DNA of 64,000 nt from Rhodanobacter_A agri (GCF_044904705.1 NZ_JADIKL010000012.1:27358-91357); one strand, 5' to 3'. Shown: positions 41,645 to 50,384, numbered from the stretch's first letter. Numbers and translations are program-made. Notes: generated by a model from the letters alone, not told the origin.

Positions 41645-43147
41645 GTGCAGCGATTCCTCACGCGGACACTGGCTGGCGCCGGCTTCGCGCTGCTGGTCGC
41701 GCTGACGCTGCTCGGCCTGCGCGAACTGGCTGCGGGAATCACCGCGCATCACCTGCAAGGTGTGGCGGACCAGCAACTGTTCCGGCTCGAACACGCTGAG
41801 CCGCTGTGGCAATGGCAGCTGCGCCAACCGCACGACCTCGTGGCGGGACGCGCCTTCGGCACCGCCGACGTGCAGCGCATGGATGGCGGCCTGCGCATCC
41901 GCAGCCGCGACGGCACGCCATTCGAACTGGGCCTGCCGGTGAGCGGCATGCTCGATCCGGGGCACTGGCCGTTGCTGGCCTTGCAGGGCGAGGCCGATGT
42001 GCCGTTCCGCTTGGGCGTGGCCTGGCAACCGCAGCTGGGGCAACCGGGCTGCCTCGGCTGGCAGGACACGCCGGTCGCCGCCGGTCCGCTGCGCATCGTG
42101 GTCGATCTGCGCCGCCTGCACTGGCAAGGTGTCGATGGTAGCGACTGCGCCGCGCCGCAGCGAATCGAAGTGCTGCGTCTGCGGCTGCTGCTGCCCGCCC
42201 AGGCGTCGCTACGCCTGGACGACGTGGCGCTGCGTCGCGATGCGCCTCTGTCCATGCCGGCCCAGCCGCCGTTGCAGCTGTCGTCCGATCCGGCGACGGC
42301 CACGCGGCAAGTCGCCGATCCAAGCTTGCCTGCCGCTCCCTGGATCGCCCTGCCGGCCGACGCATCGGCTGAGATGCAACTGGCTCTGCGCCAACGGGTC
42401 TGGCGGCAGCGACCGGGAGCCTTGATTCTTCCGCATGGCGACGCGCCGGAGGCCCGCAGCGGATCTGGCGTCCCTGGCTGGCTGCCCTGGTTCGGCGCCA
42501 TCGGCTATCTGCTGGTGCTGGCCGGCCTGGCCTTGCGGCCGCCGCGCTCGCCGCAGCGGCGCTGGCTGGAACTCGCCGCCTGTCTTGCCGGCCCCTTGTG
42601 GCTGGTCGTCGGCTTGCAACTGGGTCTGCGCCTTACCCTGCCCGGCCTGCTGGCTTTTGGCGGCGCGCTGCTGTTCGCGGCACAAGCCGAATGGCGGCAG
42701 CGACCGGCAGTGTGGCGCTGGCTCGGCGACTGGCACGCCTGGCTTCTGCCATTCGCCTTGTTGCCGCTGGCGCTGCTGCTGATCGCGGGGTGCGGCTGGC
42801 ACTTCACCGCACCCGCGCCCGGCCACGTGCTGACCTACCTGTTGTGGGCGGCCTTGCAGCAATGGCTGATGCTGGCCGTGGTGCTGCGTCGCCTCGAAGG
42901 GAGCCGGCTGCATCCCGTTTTCGCTGTGCTGCTCACCGCCATCGCGTTCGCGCTGATGCACACGCCGAACGGCAGCTTGATGCAACTCTGCCTGCTGGCC
43001 GAGCTGTGGTGGGCATGGTGCTTCCGGCGTACACGCGCGTTGCTGCCAATTGCCGTGGCGCATGCTGTCTGCGCCTTGCTGGTGGAAGCAGGCCTGGTGG
43101 GCGGCCTGCTCCGTTCGCTGGAAGTCAGCGCCCGTTTCTTTCTTTAG
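41645..43147 (+). CDS. CPBP/Abi-like membrane protein with degenerate catalytic motif
   Basis: A GTG at 41645 gives 500 residues. A large N-terminal extracytoplasmic part (about 30-270) follows a first helix (residues 9-28). Then come about seven transmembrane helices (about 272-490). The last four resemble CPBP intramembrane proteases of the CAAX-protease/Abi family: motif 2 F435-A-L-M-H439 and a third-motif histidine near H473 (IAVAHAVC). The first motif, normally E-E-x-x-x-R, reads Q405-Q406-W-L-M-L, so the catalytic glutamates are missing. It follows phhB by two bases and overlaps the end of rluC (opposite strand) by 23 bases. The protease assignment is tentative and the protein may be an inactive homologue. 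Confidence 0.65.
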   Translation: MQRFLTRTLAGAGFALLVALTLLGLRELAAGITAHHLQGVADQQLFRLEHAEPLWQWQLRQPHDLVAGRAFGTADVQRMDGGLRIRSRDGTPFELGLPVSGMLDPGHWPLLALQGEADVPFRLGVAWQPQLGQPGCLGWQDTPVAAGPLRIVVDLRRLHWQGVDGSDCAAPQRIEVLRLRLLLPAQASLRLDDVALRRDAPLSMPAQPPLQLSSDPATATRQVADPSLPAAPWIALPADASAEMQLALRQRVWRQRPGALILPHGDAPEARSGSGVPGWLPWFGAIGYLLVLAGLALRPPRSPQRRWLELAACLAGPLWLVVGLQLGLRLTLPGLLAFGGALLFAAQAEWRQRPAVWRWLGDWHAWLLPFALLPLALLLIAGCGWHFTAPAPGHVLTYLLWAALQQWLMLAVVLRRLEGSRLHPVFAVLLTAIAFALMHTPNGSLMQLCLLAELWWAWCFRRTRALLPIAVAHAVCALLVEAGLVGGLLRSLEVSARFFL

Positions 43148-44129
43148 CGGCGGCCTGGATGTACGGGAGGTGCTTGCCCTTCACCGCGAGCACGTCGAGA
43201 AACGTTTTCAGATCGTCCGGCAGCGGCGCGGAAAAACTGTACAAGCGTCCGTCCAGCTCGAAGCTGAGATGCGAGGCGTGCAGGAACAGCCGCTGCAGCC
43301 CCATATCGCGGAAACGCTTGTTCATCTCGCGGTCGCCGTACTTCGGGTCGCCCGCCAACGGGTAGCCGACGTGGGCGGCATGCACGCGGATCTGGTGGGT
43401 ACGGCCCGTGCCCAGGGTGGCCTGCATCAGGCGGGCGCCGGGGTACTGCTCCATCTCGCGGAAGAAGGTGAGCGAGGGCTTGCCGTCGTCGCTGACCCGC
43501 ACCATGCGCTCGCCACCCTGCAGGATGGACTTGCGCAGCGGCGCGTTGACGTCGAACTTGGCCTTGGGCGGGTGGCCGACCATCAGGCACAGGTACTGCT
43601 TGGTCACCTCGCCGGCACGGATCGCCGCCTGCAGACCGGTCAGCCCGGCCCGCGACTTGGCGAGTACCAGCACGCCGCTGGTATCCCGGTCGAGCCGGTG
43701 GACCAGTTCCAGCGACTCGTGCGGACGCGCCGCGCGCAGCAGCTCGATCGCCCCATGGCTGACTCCGCTGCCGCCGTGGCTGGCGATGCCCGAGGGCTTG
43801 TCGATCACCAGGAAGTGCTTGTCCTCGAAGATCACCGTCTCGGCGAGCGACGAGACCAACGCATCCGGCGCCTCCCTTCCCTCGGGCCGTTCAGCTACAC
43901 GGATCGGCGGAATTCGAAGCATATCGCCATCGCTGAGACGCGTATCGGGCTTTGCCCGCTTGCCGTTCACCCGCACCTGACCAGTGCGCAAGAGGCGGTA
44001 AATCATGCTTTTCGGCACCCCTTTGAGCAGGGTCGCCAGCGCGTTATCGATCCGCTGGCCGTCCCGCTCGGGGCCGATCGCGACTTGACGCACACCGTGA
44101 GGTACGTCGCGGGAAGTTGCCGTCTGCAT
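43125..44129 (-). CDS. rluC: 23S rRNA pseudouridine synthase RluC
   Basis: Start at 44129 (MQTATSRDVPHGVRQV); the frame continues to 44411 through the rne leader and that prefix is rejected. 334 residues. An N-terminal S4 RNA-binding domain (about 20-85: QRIDNALATLLKGVPKSMIYRLLRTGQVRVNGKR) precedes the RsuA/RluC catalytic domain with the essential Asp in HRLDRDTSGVLVLAK, then GRTHQIRVHAAHVGYPLAGD. RluC modifies three uridines in 23S rRNA. It is divergent from rne, as in E. coli. Its 3' end overlaps the CPBP-like gene by 23 bases. Confidence 0.93.
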   Translation of the reverse strand: MQTATSRDVPHGVRQVAIGPERDGQRIDNALATLLKGVPKSMIYRLLRTGQVRVNGKRAKPDTRLSDGDMLRIPPIRVAERPEGREAPDALVSSLAETVIFEDKHFLVIDKPSGIASHGGSGVSHGAIELLRAARPHESLELVHRLDRDTSGVLVLAKSRAGLTGLQAAIRAGEVTKQYLCLMVGHPPKAKFDVNAPLRKSILQGGERMVRVSDDGKPSLTFFREMEQYPGARLMQATLGTGRTHQIRVHAAHVGYPLAGDPKYGDREMNKRFRDMGLQRLFLHASHLSFELDGRLYSFSAPLPDDLKTFLDVLAVKGKHLPYIQAAAKERNGR

Positions 44130-44461
44130 TGAAAAAAACCTGTCGAAATAGGATACTCGGCGAGCGTCAATCCCAGCCCACCGAGACCGGTTCGGGCCGG
44201 GGCCCCGCCCGTCACGCCGGCGAGGATTGCGCCGACTGCCTGACGGCAGCGGTCGCGACTCCCTTTCATCGTAACGGTTCGGGCCGTCGTTTGCCCGAAG
44301 CTTTGTGGCCAGGGCGCGACTGACGCAGCTGACCGAACATCCGGGCGCCGGGAACGGCGCCGTCACATGAGCCGCTCCACCGCAGCGGCGCGATCCCCGG
44401 CAGGCCGCCATTCCGGCGCCACCGCGGCACGCGACGCGCGGGCGAGCCGAGGAAAACTACA
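44130..44461 (+). promoter_or_regulatory. rne upstream region / long 5' UTR
   Basis: A 332-base non-coding region between divergent rluC and rne. It is GC-rich and contains several local inverted repeats, for example around 44192-44220 and 44395-44450. In E. coli the rne mRNA has a long structured leader that RNase E uses for autoregulation. The length and position here suggest the same arrangement, but I cannot fold it reliably by eye. Confidence 0.45.
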
Positions 44462-47400
44462 ATGAAGCGCATGTTGATCAACGCAACTCAGCGTGAAGAG
44501 TTGCGCGTGGCCATCGTCGATGGCCAGAACCTCTACGATCTAGACATCGAAATCCCCTCCCGCGAACAGAAAAAGGCCAACATCTACAAGGGCCGCATCA
44601 CCCGCGTCGAGCAATCCCTGGAAGCCTGTTTCGTCGACTACGGCGCCGAACGCCACGGCTTCCTGCCGCTGAAGGAAATCGCCGACCAGTACTTCACCCC
44701 CGGCCTGAACCCGCACAAGTCGGGCATCCGCGAACTGCTGAAGGAAGGCCAGGAAGTCGTCGTCCAGGTCGAGAAGGAAGAGCGTGGCAACAAGGGCGCC
44801 GCCCTGACCACCTTCATCTCGCTGGCCGGCCGCTACATGGTGCTGATGCCGAACAACCCGAAGGCCGGCGGCGTCTCGCGCCGGATCGAAGGCGAGGACC
44901 GGCAGGCGCTGAAGGAAGCCCTGGAGCACGTCACCGTGCCCGACGACGTGGGCCTGATCGTGCGTACCGCCGGCCTGGGCCGCGACGCCGAAGAGCTGCA
45001 GTGGGACCTGGACTACCTGTTGACGCTGTGGCGTTCGATCTCGAAGGCCGCCAGCGACCGCAAGGCGCCGTTCCTGATTTACCAGGAATCCAAGCTGTTC
45101 ATCCGTGCCCTGCGCGACTACCTGCGCAGCGACATCGGCGAGATTCTGATCGACGAGGAATCGCTGTACGAGGACGCCCGCGAGTTCATGCAGCAGGTGA
45201 TGCCCACCTCCCTGCGCAAGCTCAAGCTGTACAAGGACGACACCCCGCTGTTCAGCCGCTACCAGATCGAGACCCAGATCGAGAGCGCGTTCGACCGCCA
45301 GGTGCGCCTGCCCTCGGGCGGCTCGATCGTGATCGACCAGACCGAAGCGCTCACCGCGATCGACATCAACTCGGCCAAGGCCACCAAGGGCTCGGACATC
45401 GAGGAAACGGCGTTCAACACCAACCTCGAGGCTGCGGTGGAAATCGCCCGCCAGTGCCGCATCCGCGACGCCGGCGGCCTGATCGTGATCGACTTCATCG
45501 ACATGGACAGCCCGCGCCACCAGCGCGAGGTCGAGGAAAAGCTCAAGGATGCGCTGAAGCTCGACCGTGCCCGCGTGCAGGTCGGCCGCATCTCGCGCTT
45601 CGGCCTGCTGGAACTTTCCCGCCAGCGCCTGCGCCCCAGCCTTGGCGAAGCCACCCAGATCGTCTGCCCGCGCTGCGAAGGCCACGGCCACATCCGCAGC
45701 GTGGAATCGCTGGGCCTGTCCACCTTGCGCCTGATCGAAGAGCACGCGATGAAGGACAACACCGGCCAGGTGCTGGTGCAGGCCCCGCCGACGGTGGCCA
45801 ACTTCCTGCTCAACGAGAAGCGCGCCAGCGTGGTCGAGATCGAACTGCGCCACAAGGCGCACGTGGTGATCGTCGCCGACGACAAGCTCGAGACGCCGCA
45901 TATCGAGATCCAGCGGATCAAGGAAGCGGACATGGGCGAGCACAGCAAGCCCAGCTACGAGCGCATCACCGCGGTCGAAGCCGCGCCGCTCCCGAAGATG
46001 GGACAGGCCCTGGGCAGCAACGAGCAGCCTGCAGTCAGCGGCATCGTGCCCGCCACGCCGGCGCCGGTGCGCGAAGAGACCCCTGCCCCCGTCCAGCAGC
46101 AGCCTGCGCCACGCCGTCCGGCGGCGCCCGCCCCGGTCGCCGCCGCCCCGAGCGGCGGCATCATCTCGCGCCTGTTCGGCTGGTTCCGCAACAGTGCCGA
46201 GGCGGCGCCTGCGCCAGCGGCCGCGCCAACGGCCGGCAACGACAGCAGCAATAATGCACGCGGCAACCGCCAGCAGCAGCCACGCCGCGACGAGCGCAAC
46301 CGCAACGCGCAAGGTGGCAACGCCAATCGCCAGCGCCGCGATGGCGGCACGCCGTCAGGCAAGCCGAACCAGCAGCAGAACGCGCAGCAGCAGAACCGCA
46401 ACAACCGCCAGCAGGGCAACGAAGGCGCATCGCGCCAGCCTGCCCAAGCCAATGCGCAGGCATCGAAACAGGAACGCCAGCAGCAGTCTCGCGCCAACAA
46501 CGCCGACGGCAACAAGGCGGCCCAGCCCGAGCGCGCCGAGCGCAAGCCGGCGGCCCCGGCCCCTGCCGCCGTCGCAGCAGCACCGAAGCCGGAAGCACAG
46601 GCTCCGCGCCCCGCCGCGCCGGTCGCGCCCGCCGAAGCCGTCGACGAAGCCAAGCTGGCCGCCGTGCCGGTGGTCGCCGGTCAGGAAGCCGCCGACGCCG
46701 CTGCCGGTGATGCCGACAGCCCTTCGCGCCGTCGCCGTGGCCGCCGTGGCGGCCGCCGCCGCCGCCGTCACGACGATGCCGCCGCCGGCACGACGCAGAA
46801 CGCCGAGGAGATCCGCGAACTGGACGACGAGGATCGTGACGAGGCCCATGGCACGGACGCGGATGCCGAGCCCGTGACCACGCCGGTCGCCGCGGCACTG
46901 GCTGCATCGGCTACCGCCGACACCGTGGCAGATGCCGAGCACGTTGCGCAGGCACCGGCACCGGCGCCGTCTGCACCGGTCGCACCCCGTGCCGCGCCCG
47001 CGCCGCGCAACCCGCCTGCGCCGGCAGAGTCCGCGCGCGTGGTGCTGACCGAAGCACCGCTGGCGGCAGCCGTTGCCACCGCTTTCAGCCTGCCGCCGCT
47101 GCCGCCGATCCCGGAGAAAAAGCCTGCGGCGACGAGTTCGCCGGCGTCAGACGTAGCGCACGAGGCCGATGCCACTCACGTCTCCGCTGGTGAGACGAAT
47201 CAGGCAGACGAGCCTGCTTCGCCGGTCGAAGCCGTTGTAGAAAAGCTGGCCGACAAGGAAGCGGTTGCCCCGACGCAGCCTCCTGCCCCGGCACCGTCTG
47301 CAAATGCAGAACCGCAGGTAGAGGCCCCGCATGCTGCCGTCAACGGGCATGCTGCTCCGCCGGTGACCTTGCAGCCGCGACAAGGCGATCTGCTGGGTTC

Positions 47401-47515
47401 CGTCGATGCCGCACCGACGACGGCCGAACCCGATGCGACGGCCGAGCCCGAGACGAAACCGGCTGAGACGCCCGCGGACCCCGCGGCAGAGCCGAGGCAG
47501 GACGCAGCCCCTTGA
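44462..47515 (+). CDS. rne: ribonuclease E
   Basis: A 1017-residue endoribonuclease and degradosome organiser. The start MKRMLINATQREELRVAIVDGQ is as in E. coli. Domains: S1 domain (about 37-120: NIYKGRITRVEQSLEACFVDYG), RNase H-like region, DNase I-like catalytic part with EALTAIDINSAKATKG and LIVIDFIDMD (the two metal-binding aspartates), Zn-link CPRCEGHG, then a small domain to about 515. The rest (about 520-1017) is a disordered scaffold rich in Ala, Pro, Gln and Asn, with an Arg-rich RNA-binding patch (RRRRGRRGGRRRRRHDD, about 757-773). Followed by a strong terminator. Opposite-strand frames across it are shadows. Confidence 0.97.
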   Translation: MKRMLINATQREELRVAIVDGQNLYDLDIEIPSREQKKANIYKGRITRVEQSLEACFVDYGAERHGFLPLKEIADQYFTPGLNPHKSGIRELLKEGQEVVVQVEKEERGNKGAALTTFISLAGRYMVLMPNNPKAGGVSRRIEGEDRQALKEALEHVTVPDDVGLIVRTAGLGRDAEELQWDLDYLLTLWRSISKAASDRKAPFLIYQESKLFIRALRDYLRSDIGEILIDEESLYEDAREFMQQVMPTSLRKLKLYKDDTPLFSRYQIETQIESAFDRQVRLPSGGSIVIDQTEALTAIDINSAKATKGSDIEETAFNTNLEAAVEIARQCRIRDAGGLIVIDFIDMDSPRHQREVEEKLKDALKLDRARVQVGRISRFGLLELSRQRLRPSLGEATQIVCPRCEGHGHIRSVESLGLSTLRLIEEHAMKDNTGQVLVQAPPTVANFLLNEKRASVVEIELRHKAHVVIVADDKLETPHIEIQRIKEADMGEHSKPSYERITAVEAAPLPKMGQALGSNEQPAVSGIVPATPAPVREETPAPVQQQPAPRRPAAPAPVAAAPSGGIISRLFGWFRNSAEAAPAPAAAPTAGNDSSNNARGNRQQQPRRDERNRNAQGGNANRQRRDGGTPSGKPNQQQNAQQQNRNNRQQGNEGASRQPAQANAQASKQERQQQSRANNADGNKAAQPERAERKPAAPAPAAVAAAPKPEAQAPRPAAPVAPAEAVDEAKLAAVPVVAGQEAADAAAGDADSPSRRRRGRRGGRRRRRHDDAAAGTTQNAEEIRELDDEDRDEAHGTDADAEPVTTPVAAALAASATADTVADAEHVAQAPAPAPSAPVAPRAAPAPRNPPAPAESARVVLTEAPLAAAVATAFSLPPLPPIPEKKPAATSSPASDVAHEADATHVSAGETNQADEPASPVEAVVEKLADKEAVAPTQPPAPAPSANAEPQVEAPHAAVNGHAAPPVTLQPRQGDLLGSVDAAPTTAEPDATAEPETKPAETPADPAAEPRQDAAP

Positions 47516-47532
47516 GGTGATGCCTGTGCATC

Positions 47533-47576
47533 CATCCACAAAAAAGCCGGACCCAGGTCCGGCTTTTTTGTGGATG
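47533..47576. terminator. strong bidirectional terminator, rne / response regulator
   Basis: A perfect 20-base-pair inverted repeat (47533-47552 and 47557-47576) around a 4-base loop, with six A and six T residues built into the arms. It lies 18 bases after the rne stop and 19 bases before the stop of the convergent regulator gene, so it can serve both. Confidence 0.93.
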
Positions 47577-47595
47577 CGTTTCCGATGCTATGGAT

Positions 47596-48249
47596 TCAGA
47601 CACCCACCTGGTGATTCGGTGCGTCGATCAGACCATGCGCCGTCATCAAGTGGGCCAGCCCCAGCACGTGGTCCACGCGCAGCTTTTCCATCAGGCGCTG
47701 CTTGTAGGTCGATACCGTCTTGGGACTGAGGTTGAGCTGCTCGCCGATCATCGTGAGCGGTTTGCCGCGCACCAGCATCATCGCCACTTCCAGTTCGCGG
47801 CTGGACAGAACATCGAACGGCGAACTGCTGCCGTCCAGCGTGGCCAGTGCCAGTTGCTGCGCCACCGCCGGCGCCAGATAGCGCCGGCCGGTGGCCACCT
47901 GGCGCACCGCCGTCACCAGCTCATCGGCACTGCAGCCCTTGGTCAGATAGCCGGAAGCGCCGGCATCGAGCAGGCGCTTGGGAAAGCGCCCGTCGTCGAC
48001 CACGGTGACCACCACGATACGCGTGGCCAGCCTGGCCCGGCTCACCCGCTCGGTAAGTTCGATACCGCTCATGCCCGACATATGCACGTCGACCAAGGCG
48101 ATCTCGGGCTTGAGGCTGCGGATCAGGCGCAGACCGTCCTCCGCACTGGCAGCCTCGCCGCAGATGCTCATATCCGGCTGCTGCTGCAGGATCATCCTGA
48201 AACCCGTTCGCACGAGTTCGTGGTCGTCGATAAGCACGATTTTGATCAT
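47596..48249 (-). CDS. uvrY: GacA/UvrY-type response regulator
   Basis: Start at 48249 (MIKIVLIDDHELVRTGFRMIL), 217 residues; the 23-codon extension to 48318 is rejected. The receiver domain has D8-D9, phospho-acceptor D54 (ALVDVHMSGMSG), VVTVVD and LTKGC. The NarL/FixJ output domain shows LSSRELEVAMMLVRGKPLTM ... LSPKTVSTYKQRLMEKL, the typical GacA/UvrY/SirA pattern. The partner kinase (BarA/GacS-type) is not in the window. In gammaproteobacteria this regulator turns on small Rsm/Csr RNAs. The gene-poor region immediately upstream contains a structured RNA candidate (48750-48868). Confidence 0.88.
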   Translation of the reverse strand: MIKIVLIDDHELVRTGFRMILQQQPDMSICGEAASAEDGLRLIRSLKPEIALVDVHMSGMSGIELTERVSRARLATRIVVVTVVDDGRFPKRLLDAGASGYLTKGCSADELVTAVRQVATGRRYLAPAVAQQLALATLDGSSSPFDVLSSRELEVAMMLVRGKPLTMIGEQLNLSPKTVSTYKQRLMEKLRVDHVLGLAHLMTAHGLIDAPNHQVGV

Positions 48250-48749
48250 GCATTGCCCTCCTTGATGGTTGCTCCTGGTTGCCGACATGCCTATGCCGCG
48301 GGGTCGTGAAGCACGCACTGCACGACGTCACCAAAGCAAGGAAACTAGGAGGCTTTGCTGGAGGATGCAAGCAAAACAGCGATCACGCTGCCACGGAATC
48401 TTGGTGTACACCTGCTGCATCGCCCCTCAATCCTGCATGCAGCGCCACGCGCATCGGCCCATCGGCGCCCTCCATATCCACGCAGATATTGCGACCGCTG
48501 CGCGAGTGCCCATCGCATGCCAGCCTGCGCGCCAGCTTGATCGCTAGGCCCAGCACCATCCACCGAAACAAGATGATGTTGCCGCGTCAGATGTTCGCCA
48601 GATCTGCAGCAGCCGACGTGAGCAACCCAAACACATGCTCGCATATCTCTGCGCCTCGACCTCGGTGCGGAAGAACGGTGGGTAGATCGAATCCACGCGC
48701 CTCTTTCCGCATACCTTGTCGTGCCTGATACAAGCGCGCTATCGACGTT
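48250..48749. other. intergenic stretch without a convincing gene
   Basis: About 500 bases upstream of the GacA-like regulator. Short frames on both strands (for example 48383-48571 on the minus strand) show no family features. An inverted repeat CTTGT-N10-ACAAG sits at 48716-48735, just upstream of the structured RNA candidate, and could be a regulator site. Confidence 0.45.
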
Positions 48750-48868
48750 TTTGTCCGCCGCTGAGAGGCGGTACTCGTCGCTGTCTAAGCCCACTCCATA
48801 TTGTGAGTTTTACTCACATCAAAACCCATGAAAATCTGCCTAGCAGCGGATTTCATGGGGCTTTTTTG
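48750..48868 (+). ncRNA. candidate small RNA with three hairpins and a terminator
   Basis: On the plus strand three stem-loops follow one another: CCGCC/GGCGG-type near 48758-48775, TGTGAG/CTCACA with a TTTTA loop (48802-48818), and a longer stem CCCATGAAA.../...TTTCATGGG (48825-48859) running into six T residues (48862-48867). A T-run directly after a stable stem, with no gene upstream to terminate, suggests an independent short transcript. Boundaries are approximate; the 5' end is a guess. Confidence 0.45.
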
Positions 48869-48983
48869 ACAGGAATTGGTGCGCTGAAAGCAACAAAAAG
48901 CCGCGTGCCATGCGACCAGCAGGACAGTGCCCCCCGACCCTAGCCAGCTTGCTGGCGATACGCGCCCCTGCCTCCACCATCAG

Positions 48984-49013
48984 CCAGTCGGCGCTACAGA
49001 CACCGCCGACTGG
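48984..49013. repeat. hairpin downstream of the small secreted-protein gene
   Basis: Arms CCAGTCGGCG and CGCCGACTGG (10 perfect base pairs) around a 10-base loop. A smaller CCGGC/GCCGG stem (49060-49072) lies between it and the stop of the gene at 49078. Neither has a T-run. They may stabilise or end the minus-strand transcript. Confidence 0.4.
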
Positions 49014-49077
49014 TGCAACGGAAGTGGGTTTTCAACCACAAAAACGACCACCTGGATAACCGGCAAAGCCGGACCTG

Positions 49078-49587
49078 TCATGGATCCACCGTTGCCGCCG
49101 CCGGCGGCAACACCACGACCTGGATGACATTACCGTTGCGATCCGTGACGACGACAATAGTGCCGTTGAGGCCGGTGTATACGACATGCCCACTGCACGG
49201 GCACTGCCCATCCCCTGCCGCCAGGGGTGCAGCCACGTCATAGGGCTGGACAACGCCATATTGCTTGGCATTCGGAAGGATTACTTTAGCCGAAGCAAGA
49301 TAACCGATCGGAAGCGTAAAGTACCCGCTACTCGTCATTGCAACTGCCGCCACCACTGCCCGGTCCAGATTATTGATCTGTACGTAGGTGACGCCGTCTT
49401 TATCTATCTCATAAACGTGGAATTTTTTGTCCTTGCTGACATCGGGCACGTTGGGAAGCGCCATACCCAGGCCAACAATTGTGCTGTCCTTGGCGTTTTG
49501 TGTCGCTATCGATTCCACAGGCATCGATAGGAACCCGACGAATAAAAACGAAATAAACAATCCAATTCCCGCAAGGCGCGACTTCAT
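49078..49587 (-). CDS. small secreted hypothetical protein
   Basis: The start is at 49587 (MKSRLAGIGLFISFLFVGFLS), because AAGGAG lies nine bases upstream; the ATG at 49596 abuts that box and a still longer frame to 49701 has none. 169 residues with a signal peptide or anchor (about 5-25). The mature part has VGLGMALPNVPDVSKDKKFHVYEID, VTYVQINNLDRAVVAAVAM, a CPC pair (GDGQCPCSGHVVYTG) and a C-terminal beta-hairpin rich in Val (NGTIVVVTDRNGNVIQVVVLP). I recognise no family. Its base composition is less GC-rich than the rne region. Confidence 0.6.
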   Translation of the reverse strand: MKSRLAGIGLFISFLFVGFLSMPVESIATQNAKDSTIVGLGMALPNVPDVSKDKKFHVYEIDKDGVTYVQINNLDRAVVAAVAMTSSGYFTLPIGYLASAKVILPNAKQYGVVQPYDVAAPLAAGDGQCPCSGHVVYTGLNGTIVVVTDRNGNVIQVVVLPPAAATVDP

Positions 49588-50091
49588 CAGCACCATCTCC
49601 TTTGGCTGTAGCCACCGCAAATGACATTGCTCCCGCAAAGGGGCGACGGCTCGACTGGTTGTTACATCAGTGACGAACCCGCCCCCCCAAGGACCAACCA
49701 AGCTGCAACGAAGGCAACAGGGTTGCTATCGGGAAATGGCGCGCGATGGCGTAGGCGCCGTCTGGCGCCATGTAAGCGGGTGAAGCTGTACGTACCAAGG
49801 GTACGTGCCTCTCGACACACCGGGAGAAATCATGAAGTGGCCCAGGATGCCGGCAGTTCCAGCCATCGCGGTAGCGTGGCCTGGCGCTTCGATGGCGTCA
49901 CTTGTGCATGATCACACGCCATAGCTCATCGAATGTACACACCTCGAAACTGGAGATTCGAGCAGCCCTGCTTCAAGAAACGTGCGCGTGGCACAGACGG
50001 CGGAAACTCATATACCGGCAACTTATCCTGGCCAATGCGTTTGATCTGATCGGCGTTTTCCCGCAACCGACTCAGGACTTGAGGCAATGAA
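49588..50091. other. intergenic stretch without a convincing gene
   Basis: About 500 bases. A 30-codon frame at 49832-49924 has a fair ribosome site (GGGAGA) but no homology that I can see. The palindrome CGTACC-AAG-GGTACG (49791-49805) could be an operator. A minus-strand frame at 49926-50192 runs through the terminator and the tRNA-like fragment and is not credible as a protein. Confidence 0.4.
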
Positions 50092-50114
50092 AAAGCCCCG
50101 AAAACGGGGCTTTG
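50092..50114 (-). terminator. intrinsic terminator downstream of the tRNA-like fragment
   Basis: Arms AAAGCCCCG and CGGGGCTTT around a 4-base loop, continued by more T residues on the minus strand. It lies about 30 bases beyond the CCA-type end of the tRNA-like fragment, read in the same direction. This is the usual distance and form of a tRNA transcript terminator, so it supports the idea that a tRNA gene once ended here. Confidence 0.7.
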
Positions 50115-50145
50115 AGGGTTTGCTGGATGTTGCTTGATGCTCAAA

Positions 50146-50162
50146 TGGTGCCAAGAGGAGAC
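50146..50162 (-). other. tRNA 3'-end-like fragment, candidate attachment site
   Basis: Read on the minus strand the 17 bases GTCTCCTCTTGGCACCA have the form of a tRNA 3' end: T-arm strand, acceptor strand, discriminator A and encoded CCA. The acceptor part would suit a tRNA-Leu starting GCCAAGA. The T-loop and body that should lie to the right (up to about 50230) are absent. The terminator at 50092 follows in the same direction. This is what remains on the far side when an element integrates into the 3' end of a tRNA gene. The tRNA identity is a guess. Confidence 0.5.
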
Positions 50163-50223
50163 CATGAAATGCGGCAAATCCTTTGAAAACAAGGAAATTT
50201 AGGAATGAACCGCGTCATTTTGC

Positions 50224-50242
50224 ACCCAAATATATACCCAAA
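50224..50242. repeat. direct repeat ACCCAAA x2 near the putative att site
   Basis: Two copies of ACCCAAA (50224-50230 and 50236-50242) separated by TATAT, about 65 bases inside the putative island end. Short A/C-rich direct repeats next to a tRNA attachment site resemble arm-type binding sites of tyrosine integrases. Confidence 0.4.
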
Positions 50243-50384
50243 ATGGCGGCATTGCTCAGCTCACACGCCCACTTTGGATACGGAACGGCTTAAGCTCCCG
50301 GATCACGTTGACCCAGCCGCGATAACCAACCCCTATCTCCTTTGTCCGGGCACCTGCTCTCGACGAGCTACGGGTAGCGCACGT

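Noticed and set aside
44540..46312. 590-codon open frame opposite rne
   Set aside because: Shadow frame of the highly biased rne codons, without domains.
49832..49924. 30-codon frame with a fair ribosome site
   Set aside because: Too short, with no conserved features visible; mentioned only in the intergenic note.
49926..50192. Minus-strand 88-codon frame as a possible integrase remnant
   Set aside because: It reads through the tRNA-like 3' end and the terminator hairpin and has no integrase catalytic residues.
50146..50230. A complete tRNA gene
   Set aside because: Only the 3' end pattern is present; no T-loop, anticodon arm or 5' acceptor strand can be built from the bases to the right.
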